Below are positions 1 through 13,080 of a stretch of 64,000 bases of DNA, piece by piece. The notes beneath the pieces are model-generated. The model had not been told where the DNA came from, did not search any database, and was given only the letters and a program-made list of their open reading frames with translations. A program made the translations under genes and the position numbers. Numbering within the stretch: position 1 is the stretch's first letter; each line of letters begins with the position of its first letter. This DNA comes from Linepithema humile (taxonomy: Eukaryota > Arthropoda > Insecta > Hymenoptera > Formicidae). Location: positions 19,932,911 to 19,996,910 of the forward strand of contig NC_090132.1 of assembly GCF_040581485.1 (NCBI RefSeq), read 5' to 3'.

Positions 1-2787
1 ATGGTACTTAAAATGAAAACTTATTACGAATAAGCTTATTTACGCGTTCCGTCAATGTTACAGAAATATACTGAGCTCTCATAGTGTATTCCTTCAGATA
101 CACATGGAATTTTGTATCGATTATGTAAATAAGTTGCTTAAAATTGCAATATTGCAATGAAATATCGTCCATCGGCATACTCTTGAGCCTCGTTAATCAG
201 CGTCAGTTTGATTCAATTTACTGTTGTTTTAATCCGTGATCCGTATCCGCGACCTGTAATTTAATATTGTAAAATATTAAATTTAATCACGATACGAACC
301 GTAAAACATCTCGCAAAATATCTAATTAGTCTGCATTATGCATAAAACAATTTATAAATGTGTCATTTTTGTTACACAAATTTTGTTGACGTATAACAAT
401 CGATTTGATCAAATTAAAATTTTTGCGTGGCTAGTTGTTGACAAAAGAATATTCTATTATGTACATGTGTCAGAGTGAAAATAGGTCAAATTCTAATGAC
501 GGATTGCGGAATGGACGTTTCTTGTCTCCAACGAAAAGGAACTATAGACGTTAACCAAGATTTATTACTCGATTTTTCATACGTGAGGGATCAGCCGACA
601 TATTTAATATACCGAGCACAATTGAACACGTGACGTCCGATTAATGCATACAAAAAGAGCGAAATCTTTGTTACGGAAACTCGTTTTCTTTCGCACATTC
701 ACTGTTCGAGTATGTGCACCTGTTGCGCATTTGTTGCGCACGACGAAACGCAGCGGATTATTCTTTTTGACGGCGCGTATCGCCGCGTCAAACATCAAGC
801 ATTCGTATGCAAACGTACTTCAGTCGCGTGCAACGACTCCTAAGTACCCATGCGCTGCTCCGAGATTTCGCATTAAACTTGCGATACTTATAGTCGTTTG
901 CGTTTCTGGTTACCCATTGCGCTTTTTTCCTTCTCACCTTCCCTACAAATTCCTTTCTCTGATAAATGCATCTGTAACTGTTGTGTAAAAAGCGAAAACT
1001 ATTTGAGATCAATTATTTAGTAATAATTTCACACAATGGAGTTTTTTTCTTATAATATAATTGATAGATTTTATATATTTTATTTTTCAAAATAAGATAA
1101 AAAAGAGATTTAATTAATTAATTTACATCAAAGAATATGATTCAGATAAACCAGTTTACTATGCTTTATTGGATTTGGATATAAAAAAAAGTTGTAGTTT
1201 ATCGTCAATATTTTCCAATGTTTATTATGCTAAATAAATGTATTTCACAAAAATCGATGTCGTAACAGTCTTGCTTTAGTAGAACATATGTGTTATCTGT
1301 ATCATGTTGCCGTACATTTTATCCGAGAAATTGAACACGCATATTAAATATAGCCAAATGTAAACCATATAACCGCATATTTTATATTTCAACAAACACA
1401 ATAAACATATACGGCATAAATCATGAAGCTTATTGAAATAAAAACATACGAGGAAACATAAATTTAATATTGGTTATAATATCATTTTGAAAATTTTAAA
1501 TATTTAGTACTATGAATGTAACACCTGTTTTAAAATATCATATTTTTTTTTAGAAAATCAAAATGATAAATTTTATTGAATAGGACAAGTTACGTGAATT
1601 TGCGTGAAATGCGTGTTGTGTTTTCCAATATTGATGTGCCAACTTTGGCGTAACAAATATCTCACATCAGTTATCTATAACCATAGTCGACTTTTATATT
1701 AGAATATTGTCAAAAAGTATTGTTTCCTTTAATATTATTTTCATTGAATGTGAATATTATTCAGTAATATTAAAGCCATTTCGCTGCGACACTAGTTTGT
1801 TAAATCTTAACTTTCTAAAACAAGCCATCAACGGTAAGGCGATTTGAGAACGAGCGATCATTTGCAGTCTGTACCTTCCCTCTATGTGATGGCGTAATAT
1901 ACGGAAAGTGTACCGTCAGCACAGATTAATGGCGGGTCCTAAATGTTTTCGATGGCGTGAGCGAACGCGTTCTAGACTGGGGAATACGTCGAATACGCAC
2001 GGGAAGGCGAAGCGAGGGTAGTAGTCTGTGATCCGATATCCCCCTGCAAAAAGCGAGCGAGCGGACGAAGGAGCTAATCTTTCCGCACCAAATACAGCGT
2101 CGAGGAGAATCACGTGGACGATGAAATCGATTGAACGCAGTGATGCGTACGGTCTTGATTCTGCGAATAACTCTTCTCGGAAGGGACGACACCAAATCTT
2201 ACGTATTTATCGGCCGTTTTTCGTCATTCGAATGGTTATTGTAAGAGAATGCGGTTATATCGGCTAAACTTACACACCCGATTAGGCAAAATGCAGTTTG
2301 CCGAATGGACGTATTTTGCGCGTTATTCGAGATAAAGCGGCCATATCTTTCATATGAGCGAAGATTAAAAGACAACGCTTTTATTAAATTTTACATGTTC
2401 ATATTTCCACGCTTTTCTATGTAGCCAGCAACTTCATAAATTAATTATTCCTTTTTACAGAATAACTCAATTGCTGCGAGTTTGACGTGAATATTATTTA
2501 CAAGGATAAATATTTTATTGCTAGATAAAACTTTTTATATTTTGTAAATTTATCGTTTTGTACTTAACAAAAGTATACGCATACATATGTGTCAAAAGCA
2601 TATGCACTGGATGTAAACATTTGTAGAAGTACAGAAGATTTGTTCTGCCGCATTTAACTACGTTAATTTTTCACTAAGCTGTAGCATTTTGAAAATCCGG
2701 CGCAGTATTTTGAATAAACACGAGCTTATAGGCGCGTAACCGAGTATGCGTAAACTGTTACGTTAGTACTAAACTTTTACACTACGA

Positions 2788-2803
2788 TCAGCTGATCAGC
2801 TGA
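2788..2803. repeat. 16-bp perfect palindrome containing two CAGCTG E-boxes
   Basis: The bases TCAGCTGATCAGCTGA read identically on both strands. They contain two CAGCTG motifs at 2789-2794 and 2797-2802. CAGCTG is the core recognised by many basic helix-loop-helix factors (established knowledge), so paired binding is possible. That function is inference; the palindrome itself is seen directly. Confidence 0.7.
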
Positions 2804-5800
2804 GCGGCAATAATAGGCCAAGGTCGATTGAGAATCAGGCGACTATTTTGTTAATCAGTTCCGTTTTAAATTACTCGGAGTGCAATCTGCACGAATCAAT
2901 ATAAGCGTCAACTCTCAAAAAAGACAACACCAAATTAAAACAGATTTTATTAGAAAGTTGAAATTCTAGTGCTTCTGGTAAGCTATTGATCATTTATAAT
3001 TTATGAAATATCGTCGAATTGTGAAATAAAGATTCACGCTTCCAGCACAGCAATGTATGAATGCAAAACAGTCGGTGCGTTAAATCGCCTAACGTAGGTC
3101 AGTATGAGTATATAACCGCAGCTGCAGTAAACATTTGTTATATAGTGCATATATGATCTGTAGCCACAGTAAGTTTTTTTTAGACAGCGCGTATACTCCT
3201 TCCGTATTGAAAGAAAAAAATCAAATATGATCTATTATTTTCATGTGAAAAGCAGTTCTAGTTGCTCCGACCCGATACTGTTTCCATTTATCAAAACCAA
3301 TTAAATTTCAATAAAATTGGAACAATAACTTTAAAAATTAAAAATAAATTTAAGTCACTTTATTATGAAAAATTTTAGTTATTTATTTCTTTCATGATTT
3401 AGTATTTTGCCCAAATGGCAAAAATGTTCCGACAGAATTACACAGAATAAAAAAAACATAGAAATACCTGAAATATAAATCTTATTATTGTGTAGATATA
3501 AATTATTCTTCGAACAAATTATTTGAAATTACACTGCGCTACGAAATATCAACACACATTTGCTTTAAACGTAAGACTGCATGACGTTTAGTCGCGCGTG
3601 AGAACGCGCTGCTTTATGTTTGTTTCAGCAGTCATAATTTGACAACGACAACGCAAAGTGCGATCTCTGACCTGACATTTTCCTAAATAAAAACTTGCGC
3701 AAAGTTTTACGATCTCCGACGGCTGCTCCAAGACCGTCGATGATTCCTCGGCTTATTGACAGTTTCCAGTAATCCGGATAGTTATCGGCGGAGACACGAG
3801 CTAGACGCAGGATCGATTGTCGAGGATAGTCTCTCGCACTTGATTGGATTGCCTGCATTGATTTATTCCATTTGAATTTGCCCTCTCAAGAGAAGTTTGC
3901 GAATTGCAACGCCCGACGGATTCACCGGCACCGGTTTTACTGTAATTTTACGATCTACTTGAACTTAATAGACTCTAATGATACGATTACGTTTATGATG
4001 AAGTTATAAAAGTCAATATGAAATCAATATAGTTTGGAAAGTTCGCCACGAGAGATTAACACCGTTAAATAAAATATTCCTGATATTATAAACATGTAAA
4101 CTGGCACTTCATTTTCCACACGTTTCAATATTTGCCATGTTTTATTGTCAGTGCAGTACGTGAGACGTTAAACTGAACTAATTTGTAAGCAGCGTTGATA
4201 CGGTGTTTTATTATTCATACGAGCTGTTACGACATCGCGGTTGCGGGTGAAATCTGCGGAATAAAATATCGTATTTAATAATTGTTCGTTATTAGGTTGG
4301 AAAGTATTCGAGAAAGAAGACGGGTCGTTAAGGCGTAAACGTTGCGGTGTTTAAACGACTTTCAAAAACATTCCACTCCTCTCGCAGAGGCGGAATTACC
4401 AAGACTTGCTCTGAATATTTAACGTTTCCTTCGAGTTTCTTGGATACCGGAGAGAGGTGGCGTCTCGAGACAGACATACCTTCCGTCTCGGCATGCACTA
4501 GTATTGCTATACGCATTTAAGAACTCCCTTGTCTCACGTTGATTCCTTCATTACCAGAAAGTGAAGTCTTCCTTCCTTAGTCTCGAAGTTATTTTCTCTA
4601 AAGGGCGCATCGTCGCTTCAGTAATTAATTCACATTTCGAGAGAGAATTTACGTTCACAATTCTTCTACTACACATTGATATAAGTTTAAAATGTTTTTG
4701 AATTTCCAACGCTTGTTACATGTCACAAACATTTATGGCAAATATTTACGTGTGCTTTTAAAGTTATTTTTTTTCAAAATATTTTATGAGCTTGCATTGT
4801 CTTCGCATTATGCAAAGAGTTTCCAAGAGTTTGCTTATAGAAAGAGTAAATAGTTTACTTAAATTAATTCAAGTTTCTTATTTTTTTATTATAATGATAT
4901 ACAAATAACTATGAAGTTATAGATTATAAAAATTTAACTATTACATTATTATTTTAATATCTTATATCTTACAACCGTGTTTTTTTATTATTTATATTCA
5001 AAAGAATTTAATAAATGCAAATACGTTTTGTTTATAATATTTAAAGTTTATTAATTTTAAGATTTATTTGATGGCCGCAGTATTGTAATGTAACAGTATT
5101 TGTGCATTATAGCAATTCAATGCACAATATAAATATGTCCGTACATGTAACTAGATCAGGATAACTTTCGTAAAAATATAACGTGTTTTATTCGTCTACT
5201 TGCTGCTTTAAATATAAGAACGCAAATATCTTCACTACACGACATTATAATACTATCTATACAATCTTTATATATGGATAAGCATTCATGAAAAGCGGCG
5301 AATGCTGTATCGTATCAAACGGTTCGTTTGCTTTCCTTACTTATTATGACGCTCTTTCCGATATCAGAGCAGAATGAAGGGCGCGCTTGCGATATTATGA
5401 AATTTTACGAAGTACAGACGAACGGAGATCCTCTTGGGGCAGATACGACGCCATATGCTGCGAATGCGTTCCCGTCCGCGCCTTGGGAATGTTTCTGGCG
5501 TTATGTTTTCGTATTAACACCTGCTGTGGACCTGCTGCGCCCCCTTCGTCCGCGCGCATCCAGACGCTCTCAGAATATGGATCTAACTTTCAACGCGAAT
5601 CGTACATTTTCCAAATCCACCGTGGTGATGGTGGGCGTACAGCCCCGACGACCCAAGGAAAATTTCTTTCTGAGATCCTATTCAGGCGTCGCTTTTGCAG
5701 CGACGATCAAGTGCGATGTGGATCTTCGGGAACTTTCTTGAAGCATTTCTTGAAAATTGAATCACAGCGCGTCGATTAGAAAATTTTTGAAGATTATTTT

Positions 5801-6567
5801 TGAAGATTATTTATTTGGATAAATTCATTTTCTGTTGCGACAATTTGAATATTCATATTGCAAAATTTTTATCTTGAACATCGCTTAGAGCTTGAGTCGA
5901 CTTTAAACGTCGGATTTTAATGAATTTGATTTTCTCTCATCTTATCGTGATTCATAAATTTTTTTTTCTTTTTTAATGCATAAGTTGTAACCATATAAAT
6001 TATAATCCTTGAAGGGAAAATGTCACTAACGACCCACATACGGTGCGACAGATTTTATTATCGTTGCCGTAAAAAAGGTTTAATTACGCGATTCGTATCG
6101 AGGCAAATGCTGTTGGGTCAAGTGCGGCTTAAGCGTTTTTTATCTCATCTTTCCACTTTAAACGGTGCATACGTTCAAACTTCAGACGTGGTGGGAAAGG
6201 ATTAAATCCTTTTCACCTCGTTTCGAGGCGAACAAAAAATATCTCCGGCCACGCTAATACCCGCTTGCACGATATTTTGCCCGTTACCGTCTAAACCTTT
6301 AGTCTTTATCGTAGAAATAAGTAAAATGCAGCAAAGAGACTTATCTACTAACTTATACGACACAAACACGAATACGATGCGACTCTCCGTTTCACTAAAA
6401 CCTCGAATGTACGTGTTCAATCTATTTCAGAAAGTTTAACCGTTTCTTTTTATAGGATAACTGATTTTATTAGCAAAATATCAATAGCACTTGACAGAAA
6501 TGTTTGACGTTAAGGACAAGTATACCAACAAAAATATTATATTATAACATTATTTAAAGATTAATAG

Positions 6568-6582
6568 AGAGAGAGAGAGAGT
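6568..6582. repeat. Short GA microsatellite
   Basis: A run of about seven GA units lies in AT-rich sequence. It is a simple repeat with no other feature attached. Confidence 0.8.
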
Positions 6583-7139
6583 GTATAAACGCAACTTGTT
6601 TTTCGTCTTCTAAAGAAGAAAATATATTCACGTATATATTTAACAACGTATTTCACATTTCGAGACGCCACGTTAAATCTCGACACGTTAATATGATAAT
6701 CGAGATACCTAATACCGCATACATTAAAACAGAAATTTATGCGGATGCATGAAGAACGAAATGCTGTATTCAGTGTTACGAGAGAATTTCATATTTCCGG
6801 CAAGATTTGACCTTACAGTGTTCCAACGCTCATGGTGCAACATACGTTCATATGAGAACATATAACTGCGCTCATAGAACGGCACGAGGACCTTTCTTTC
6901 TCCCAAACCTTTTTCTCTTGCCAATTCGCGATCGCGTTACATGGTTCTGGAATCTTTCCAAGGAGCCAGCTTCGTGATTTTTAGAGCGAAGATTGAAGCG
7001 AAAAGTGTATGCAAAGTACCTCTGAATTTTCCGAGATTCTTGGTACGTTTTCGGGCTTCGTGTTACTATCTAAGTAATATCGACTTGACAGAGTCTTCCC
7101 GTTGTTACACGGCGCATTTTTCAAGAATCGTATGATTTT

Positions 7140-7210
7140 CTGTAAGGAAGCTTACAGTGTTTATTATCACGCTGACGTAAAGTGCTTTGAATAAAGCGTG
7201 ATAATAACAC
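7140..7210. repeat. Two adjacent inverted repeats (hairpin pair)
   Basis: The first hairpin has perfect 7-base arms, CTGTAAG (7140-7146) and CTTACAG (7151-7157), with a GAAG loop. The second starts where the first ends: the arm at 7157-7173 (GTGTTTATTATCACGCT) pairs with 7195-7210 (AGCGTGATAATAACAC), broken only by one bulged T, around a 21-base spacer. This could be a remnant of a small terminal-inverted-repeat element or a structured intronic RNA. I see no flanking target duplication. Confidence 0.6.
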
Positions 7211-8853
7211 AGAAGAGATTTCATCGCGAAATATTAAAAAGAAAATTTTCTCGATGGTATTTTTCAAGAAAATTTACGATAATACGAAAAGGAATGTGCT
7301 TACTAGAAACAATTTCGATTACATTTTACAATCGTTACGAAATCACTAATGTTATGAATTTTATGATTTTGCAATGAATTAGAATAGTATCGCGAATAAA
7401 ATAATAAGATAAAAATAGAATATAATTCTATAATTCTTATTAATTCACGCGATTTCACATATATATTATTTATTAATAAGAGATACTTGGTACATTATGA
7501 TAAATGTACCGAGTTTTCAATAATACTGTAGTAAGATTAACCAGTTTCAAATCTATTAAATTTTCATTGTTATTCTCCCGATGTTTCTGACTCGTTAATA
7601 TTGTATTAACACGGATAAAGAAGTTCTCTGTGCTCTTACTTTTGTATTAACTTCTCATATTTGATCACGTGAAATATGAGAAAAATATTGTAATATAAAC
7701 AGAGTTATATATAAAAAAATATGAAGCAAAATGAGGCATAAAAAGATATGGTACGCCTCAATGCTTGCTACTAATTTTATATATTTAGTTAGCAAACTGA
7801 AAAAGGACACAGCCTCGACCGTGTTATTAAATCTCGTGGTATTATTAAATTTTCCGTCATATCTGTGTGTGTGTGCGCGCCGTTTTACTTGGTGCTGCAG
7901 GTGCTGCCTGCGCTATATTTTATTACATTAAATCATACTGGAGATACAATTACAATTTCTGTCTTTAGAAAGCTTTGCACGTTTCCTCTTATTCAGCGAC
8001 CTATTTCGAGAACGTCCCTACCATCCGTCTTGGCAAGGCCGACAGTACGAGAAAATTTAATGAACGTGACTAGATCTTATCGAAGCACGGCGAGAGTATG
8101 GCGGAGAAGTCAACTTGGAAATGGGAAAGATTGGCACCGCATCGTCACTGGTTTATATAAGGCGGAATCTGCGAAAGTGACTTTTACGAATTTTACGATG
8201 CTCGCGCCGACAAGTAATCTGCTGCAGTTTGGCACATCCTTTCGCGTTTCTTTCGTTGAATAACAATTACTTACTGCTACGTCACCCTTGTAATTTAACT
8301 CTCGGAATATGTAAATTGTTGTTTGAGCGAACTTTCTTCGAAGCGCGCTATTTCAACTTGCAGCTCTCCATCGTAATTTTAAACAGCCTTTCCTTTCCCC
8401 GCGTTTTACAATTTACTACCGATATCTTAATGAATGAATGAATCTTAATGAATGGTAAACCGGCAATCTGCGGTTCTGCGAAAGCTTGCAGAAAAATAAA
8501 AGCGCGCCGATACAACGAGTCCCAGATGAGCGGCGGCGCAGACTGGGAGCGTTAAGTTATAACCGAATTTGCCGACGTCTACTTTAGAACATTTACGCCT
8601 CTCACGAGAATACCTTGGATACCGGGCGATTTGCATCGTTAGATTTTAATTACGTATAAGTTCCGGCCGTATTACGAGTCGGGGAGTTGAGCGAAAAAAG
8701 AAGGGAAAAAAGCGGGATAAAAACCCGAGTTTCAAGTACATTAAAGCATCTCGCGGGTTTCCTAGGAGATTCGACATAGACAAACGGTCGGATTACTTCT
8801 CTCGCGAAGCGAAAAGCGCGGCCGGGTAGAACGGCCAACTTACCCTCTTCTTC

Positions 8854-8878
8854 TTTTTTTTTTTTTTTTTTTTTTTTT
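8854..8878. repeat. Poly-T tract, 25 bases
   Basis: An uninterrupted run of 25 T follows a short TTC-rich stretch. Read on the - strand it is a poly-A run, so it could be the tail of an old retroposed copy. No recognisable retroposon body was seen next to it. Confidence 0.85.
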
Positions 8879-9256
8879 GTTTTCAAAGTTGAGCCCAACC
8901 GACTGGGGCTTAATCAGTTGTTAATCCAGTCTGGCCAATTGAAAGTTGGCAAAAATTAAAGGGAGCTTCTTGAAGAGACGCACTTGGTTGCTGATCTCCC
9001 GAGAAATCCGCGTCTCTCGCACGAGTGGTTAAACCGCGTCGCAAAATAAGAAAAGGGATTGGAAGTTACGCTCTCGTATGGCGTCGTCGTAAAACCAGCC
9101 AGTTTGCGACGGGCAACGCCGCTCTGTAAATTGCGGCTCTCATATGTCGTGCTTTCTCCCCGCTGCGTTGTGTAAAAACTCTGCCGTACGGACGACTTTA
9201 ATTTACGTCGTCCACCGGCAACGATAACACGTCTGAGACTAAAAAACTATTCCGCA

Positions 9257-9270
9257 CGCGCGCGCGCGCG
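9257..9270. repeat. CG dinucleotide repeat
   Basis: Seven consecutive CG units are followed by TGTG. Alternating CG of this kind can adopt left-handed DNA in principle. Only the repeat is observed. Confidence 0.85.
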
Positions 9271-9703
9271 TGTGTTTGATAAATCTGATTAAATGCGACA
9301 TTGCTCCCGCTTCTAAATTGCTCGCCTGAGACGTTAACACTGCTGCATGTTTGTAATTTATTATTACAGTTTGTAATAGCGTCTCCGAGGAATTAACACC
9401 AATTTTAGTTGATTCTAAAATGATTACAGGATTAACTGTGGTAGTGCGCAATTATCGTCGAACTTTAAATCTACAAATAGATTGACACAAAATATAATAC
9501 ACCTTTAAACTGGAATATTTTGCATACGCTTGCACTATTTTGTTGAACAAACATTTTTTATGTCAAAAAAATACTGCATGAACCATAAATATTATTATAC
9601 TCTGTTTTCTTTTTTCGCCGTAATAATAGCTCGCGTTCGACCAGATTTTTCAACGCTACGAGGTCACTAATTGAAGCGGTTACCGGGTGCTTCCTTGTTA
9701 CAG

Positions 9704-10045
9704 AGGCACCTCGTGGGACGTATCTGCTGATAGATGGCCGCCGGCTGGATCCCGGAAACCAGTTCGTGCCGGTAAAGGAGGGCTCGGAACTCACTCTCGA
9801 GTGCGCAGCCGAGGGTGGAAACCCGCCGCCCATCTTGGCGTGGGGCATGACCTTGTCTCAAGCCACTTTAGACGGCCCAGAACAACCGCCGGACAACCTC
9901 ACCGTATTGCCCTCAACATCCGGCAGGCGCAGCGGGGCTCACCTCAAGGTCCTGAGAGGACATCATAATGCCACTATCGTTTGCGTTGCGCGTCATATCA
10001 CGCTGATAATACCGATGAATGCCAGCATCCTGCTCGACGTTCAAT
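9704..10045 (+). CDS. Exon A: complete Ig domain of an immunoglobulin-superfamily adhesion protein
   Basis: This internal exon encodes 114 codons in phase 1-1, between the acceptor ending TTGTTACAG and the donor GTGAGT. It contains one whole Ig domain. An EGSELTLEC strand carries the first cysteine, and GGNPPPILAW carries the core tryptophan 13 residues later. NATIVCVA carries the second cysteine, with 59 residues between the two. The domain ends with an ILLDVQ strand. The N-terminal part (APRGTYLLIDGRRLDPGN) looks like the linker from a preceding Ig domain, so this is probably not the first domain. Three N-glycosylation sequons (NLT, NAT, NAS) support an extracellular location. The GG-P-P-W pattern resembles second Ig domains of sidestep-, kirre- and nephrin-like receptors, but this is a resemblance and not an assignment. 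The expected role is cell-cell recognition. Confidence 0.93.
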
Positions 10046-10559
10046 GTGAGTACATCGAATATCAGATATATCGATCACCAATAATCGTGTTTTAAATGCG
10101 AAAAGATAACGAATGCAGTTTCTCTATTTATTCACCTTTTTCTGAAAGAAAAATTCTTTAATAAGTATAAAGTCTATATTTTTTCCGTAATGAATATTGC
10201 GGAAAAAGAGAAGTTGTCAGATTACTCTTCAATTTTTAATATTAAATTTCTGGGTACATAAACTTCAAGCGAAACACTCATGCCGCACACACATACGCAC
10301 ACTCTCTCTCCCTCCATGTTAGAGTAAGGTTGACGAAAAATTAATCGGAAAGCTTTATCATCTACTTACTCCTCTGAAGGGTTTATCTTTAGTTTTGAAA
10401 TATCTCTGTAATTAGACTTTCCTGGAAACTTGTTATGAACATACAACGGCGTACCAGTACGTCGTAACATAAAAATAACAAGAAATAATCAGAGATTATC
10501 ATACATATGCATGAGCTTAAATTGCTTTTTGAGATAGAGCGAGCGTGAAATAATTCCGC

Positions 10560-11280
10560 TGGTTTTTACTCAGAAGTCAGTCGGCGGGCGCGAGCCTGTG
10601 GGATTTCCGCGATATTAGACCTCGCGCCAACATGCCGGAAACGAATTACGAGTAACGGTGTGCCGCGTCGCGGCAGGCGGACGAGCCGTGTGCCCATCGA
10701 AACTGAAATACAAACTTAATTAAGTCAGAATCCAGCGGCGCCCGCGACTCGTTTAAAGCGAGGGCCTGCAAAGCGAGAAGGAGCGGCTTTGCGTTGCAGT
10801 TGAGGCGCGACGATCGTGTTACAAGAGCGGTCTGGGAGAAGAACGCGTGGGCGGCGTTGAAGAGATCCCGGGTAGTTCCCGGGATAATACCGTGTATTAT
10901 GCGACGTGGAGGTAGTTTATTTGCGCCGTAGCGCCTCTTTCGCCACTCCGGCATCCAGGCGACCGAGGTTAGTCGGAAAGTGTTCCCGTCGCTGTGCTAG
11001 GGGTGGCCCCGAGTCTCCGAAAGAAGCCCCTCCGGCCGACTCCGAGGCAAACTCCGAGGGATTAACTCCGCGACGCGAACAAAAACCGGTGGAAGCGTGC
11101 GAGTGCGCGCTCGCCGTCGCCCTTGCGCCCTTTTTACCGCGCGTCGCCTCTTCGGGCGTTTTTGGGTGAAGCGGGGAGGCTCGTCGAGCCGAGACCGCAA
11201 AGATATATCATCCGAAACTGGTTCCCGCCTCTTCCCCTTCAGTCGGTGAACTTGCCGGTCCTCCCGCTTTCGTCTTCGTT
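10560..11280. other. GC-rich patch in the large intron, function unknown
   Basis: A CpG-rich stretch of about 0.7 kb lies shortly after exon A in AT-rich surroundings. It gives overlapping open frames on both strands, as expected when stop codons are rare, and none has a recognisable domain. It could be an intronic regulatory element or an alternative promoter. No TATA box or initiator was identified with confidence. Confidence 0.4.
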
Positions 11281-12159
11281 GTAGAATAATGCGTGTATTC
11301 GCAACTCTCGCTTTCGATTAGAATTTTACAAATTGGAGATAGAGAACTCTGATTCTTTTAAATACTTGTAGCAGTGATAGAATATAATCATGCATGAAAG
11401 ATTGCAAAGTTTTTATTATTTTTGAATATATGAGCTTATTTTATCAATTTTGAATATACATGGCTATTGAAATGCTGTTACGCTTTAACTCCGCTCTTAC
11501 AACGAGAAACATTATCTTTGCCGAGTTTAATGGAACTGTGTGCGAACGTCTGTATTATTCTTCGAAGAACAGTGTCGCGTCGCGGACCTTAGTTTGGGAA
11601 ACCCTGCTTTAGATTACACGCTTAACGGAACCAGCCTTGAGCCTCGTCGTCGTGGACAGTTCTTCTTCGTGCAAGGGGAGCCCATTGTGCGCCGACATTA
11701 TTTCGCTCTTTTAATCCCTTCACGCCTGTCCGAGCGCCACGTCGTCCGGCTGCTCGAGGCTGAACGAGTTCCTCGAGAACTTACTCCACGAAGGAGAAAG
11801 TTTGCTGCGAGTCGTTTAACCGCCGGGGAAAAAAGCGACGAGATATATTGAGACACGTGGATTTCTAGCCAGGATTTTCAAGGACACCGTAGATCGATTG
11901 ATGTGATTAATGTGGCCTTCCAGTAATTAACTTTAATGCTCGGATGTTTCTTAAACGATAAATAAATGAAGTACATTTTATGCTTAAATATAAAACATCT
12001 CTTTTAAGACACAGGCATACGTGATTATAGACATAAATATTTAACAGAAAATAGATGACGATCGACGATGTATTTTTAATTTATTTAATATTCACCGGAG
12101 ATTTTTTTCCTCACCGTCATTTTTTTCTACCGTGATTTGCGAGAATCTTTCGTGTTTTT

Positions 12160-13080
12160 CATCGAATTTGCGGCGAAACGGGTACTTAATTCCAAAGGCG
12201 ATACGGGCGTGAGCAACTGAGCTGAAACGCCTCGAAGATGCAAATTTTCTAGGCGAACAGCTTGCACGCTCAATGTCTCAGAAGGAAGAGCGGATGCGGG
12301 TGTCTTACGGGTGATAGTGACAACGTACGGGTCGGCCGTGCGTCCTTCCTCTTCCTTTCTCCCGTACTTTTTGTCGTGAATTTATTCCAGCCGTACTTAC
12401 ATCCCCGGGCTGTCGCGCGGAGAGGCAGGATTGAGTAGGTACATTTGTCGGCACCTGAGCGAGCAAATTTTCCGGTGGGACGAACACCAAAGGCTCCTGG
12501 ACGATATCCCGGGACGCCCTTATGACACCGGGGTGAGAGGGAAACCCCCGCGGTGACCCACTTTCCATATCGTCGCGGCGCATCGCCGTTTGTCATTACG
12601 CGTAATGCAGGCTATTACCGGTTGTCATCGTCCGGGCACCCCATATCGAATAAATGATTTTACTTTTAAATCGCCCCGCCGCCGACAACGCGATTAATCA
12701 TCGTGTGGCGCTCGTCGACTCGCACGCCGAGTCGCTCGCCCTCTCGCGCGCTCGACTGCTATTTTACATAAGTTTGACTCTCTCCCCTCTTATTTTCCGG
12801 TAGAATTTTCGATTTGTAACTTGCCGGCGACGGCCGGAAAACGCGATCGGATTCCCCATAAATCACTATGATTTTTGACGACAGTCGTTATTTGCAGCTG
12901 ACCCGAATATGCGCAACGGCAACCTCCGGGGCGATCTCCCTGTTCCGATGGCGCGCTATGAATATGTAGCGCGCGTAGCCGTAAAATTCTAACCGCTGGA
13001 TACTGAGCGAGGCGGGCTTCATCTCGGTGTACATTCTAATCGATCTACGGGGCGCGCACTCGCTTCGTTAACCCGACTGT
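12160..13080. other. GC-rich patch in the large intron, function unknown
   Basis: About 0.9 kb of CpG-rich sequence has open frames on both strands and no recognisable protein. Parts such as 12660-12760 are rich in CGCTCG-like strings. Conservation data would be needed to tell regulation from base-composition drift. Confidence 0.35.

Larger units (their letters stand above)
1..9703. other. Upstream intron or 5' flank of the Ig gene, no supported exon
   Basis: This stretch precedes the first recognised exon. It is mostly AT-rich, with GC-richer patches by eye at about 600-960, 1900-2250, 3620-3850, 5330-5740 and 7980-9240. I found no exon with convincing splice borders plus a recognisable domain, and no signal peptide I would trust. 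Because exon A starts in phase 1 inside a protein, at least one coding exon must lie further 5', so most of this stretch is probably intron. Visible non-coding features are a palindrome (2788-2803), paired hairpins (7140-7210), a 25-base T run (8854-8878) and a CG repeat (9257-9270). Confidence 0.6.

Noticed and set aside
7865..8263. 132-codon + strand frame with a signal-peptide-like start, considered as the first exon
   Set aside because: The hydrophobic start does not lead into an Ig domain, and no donor in a suitable phase was seen.
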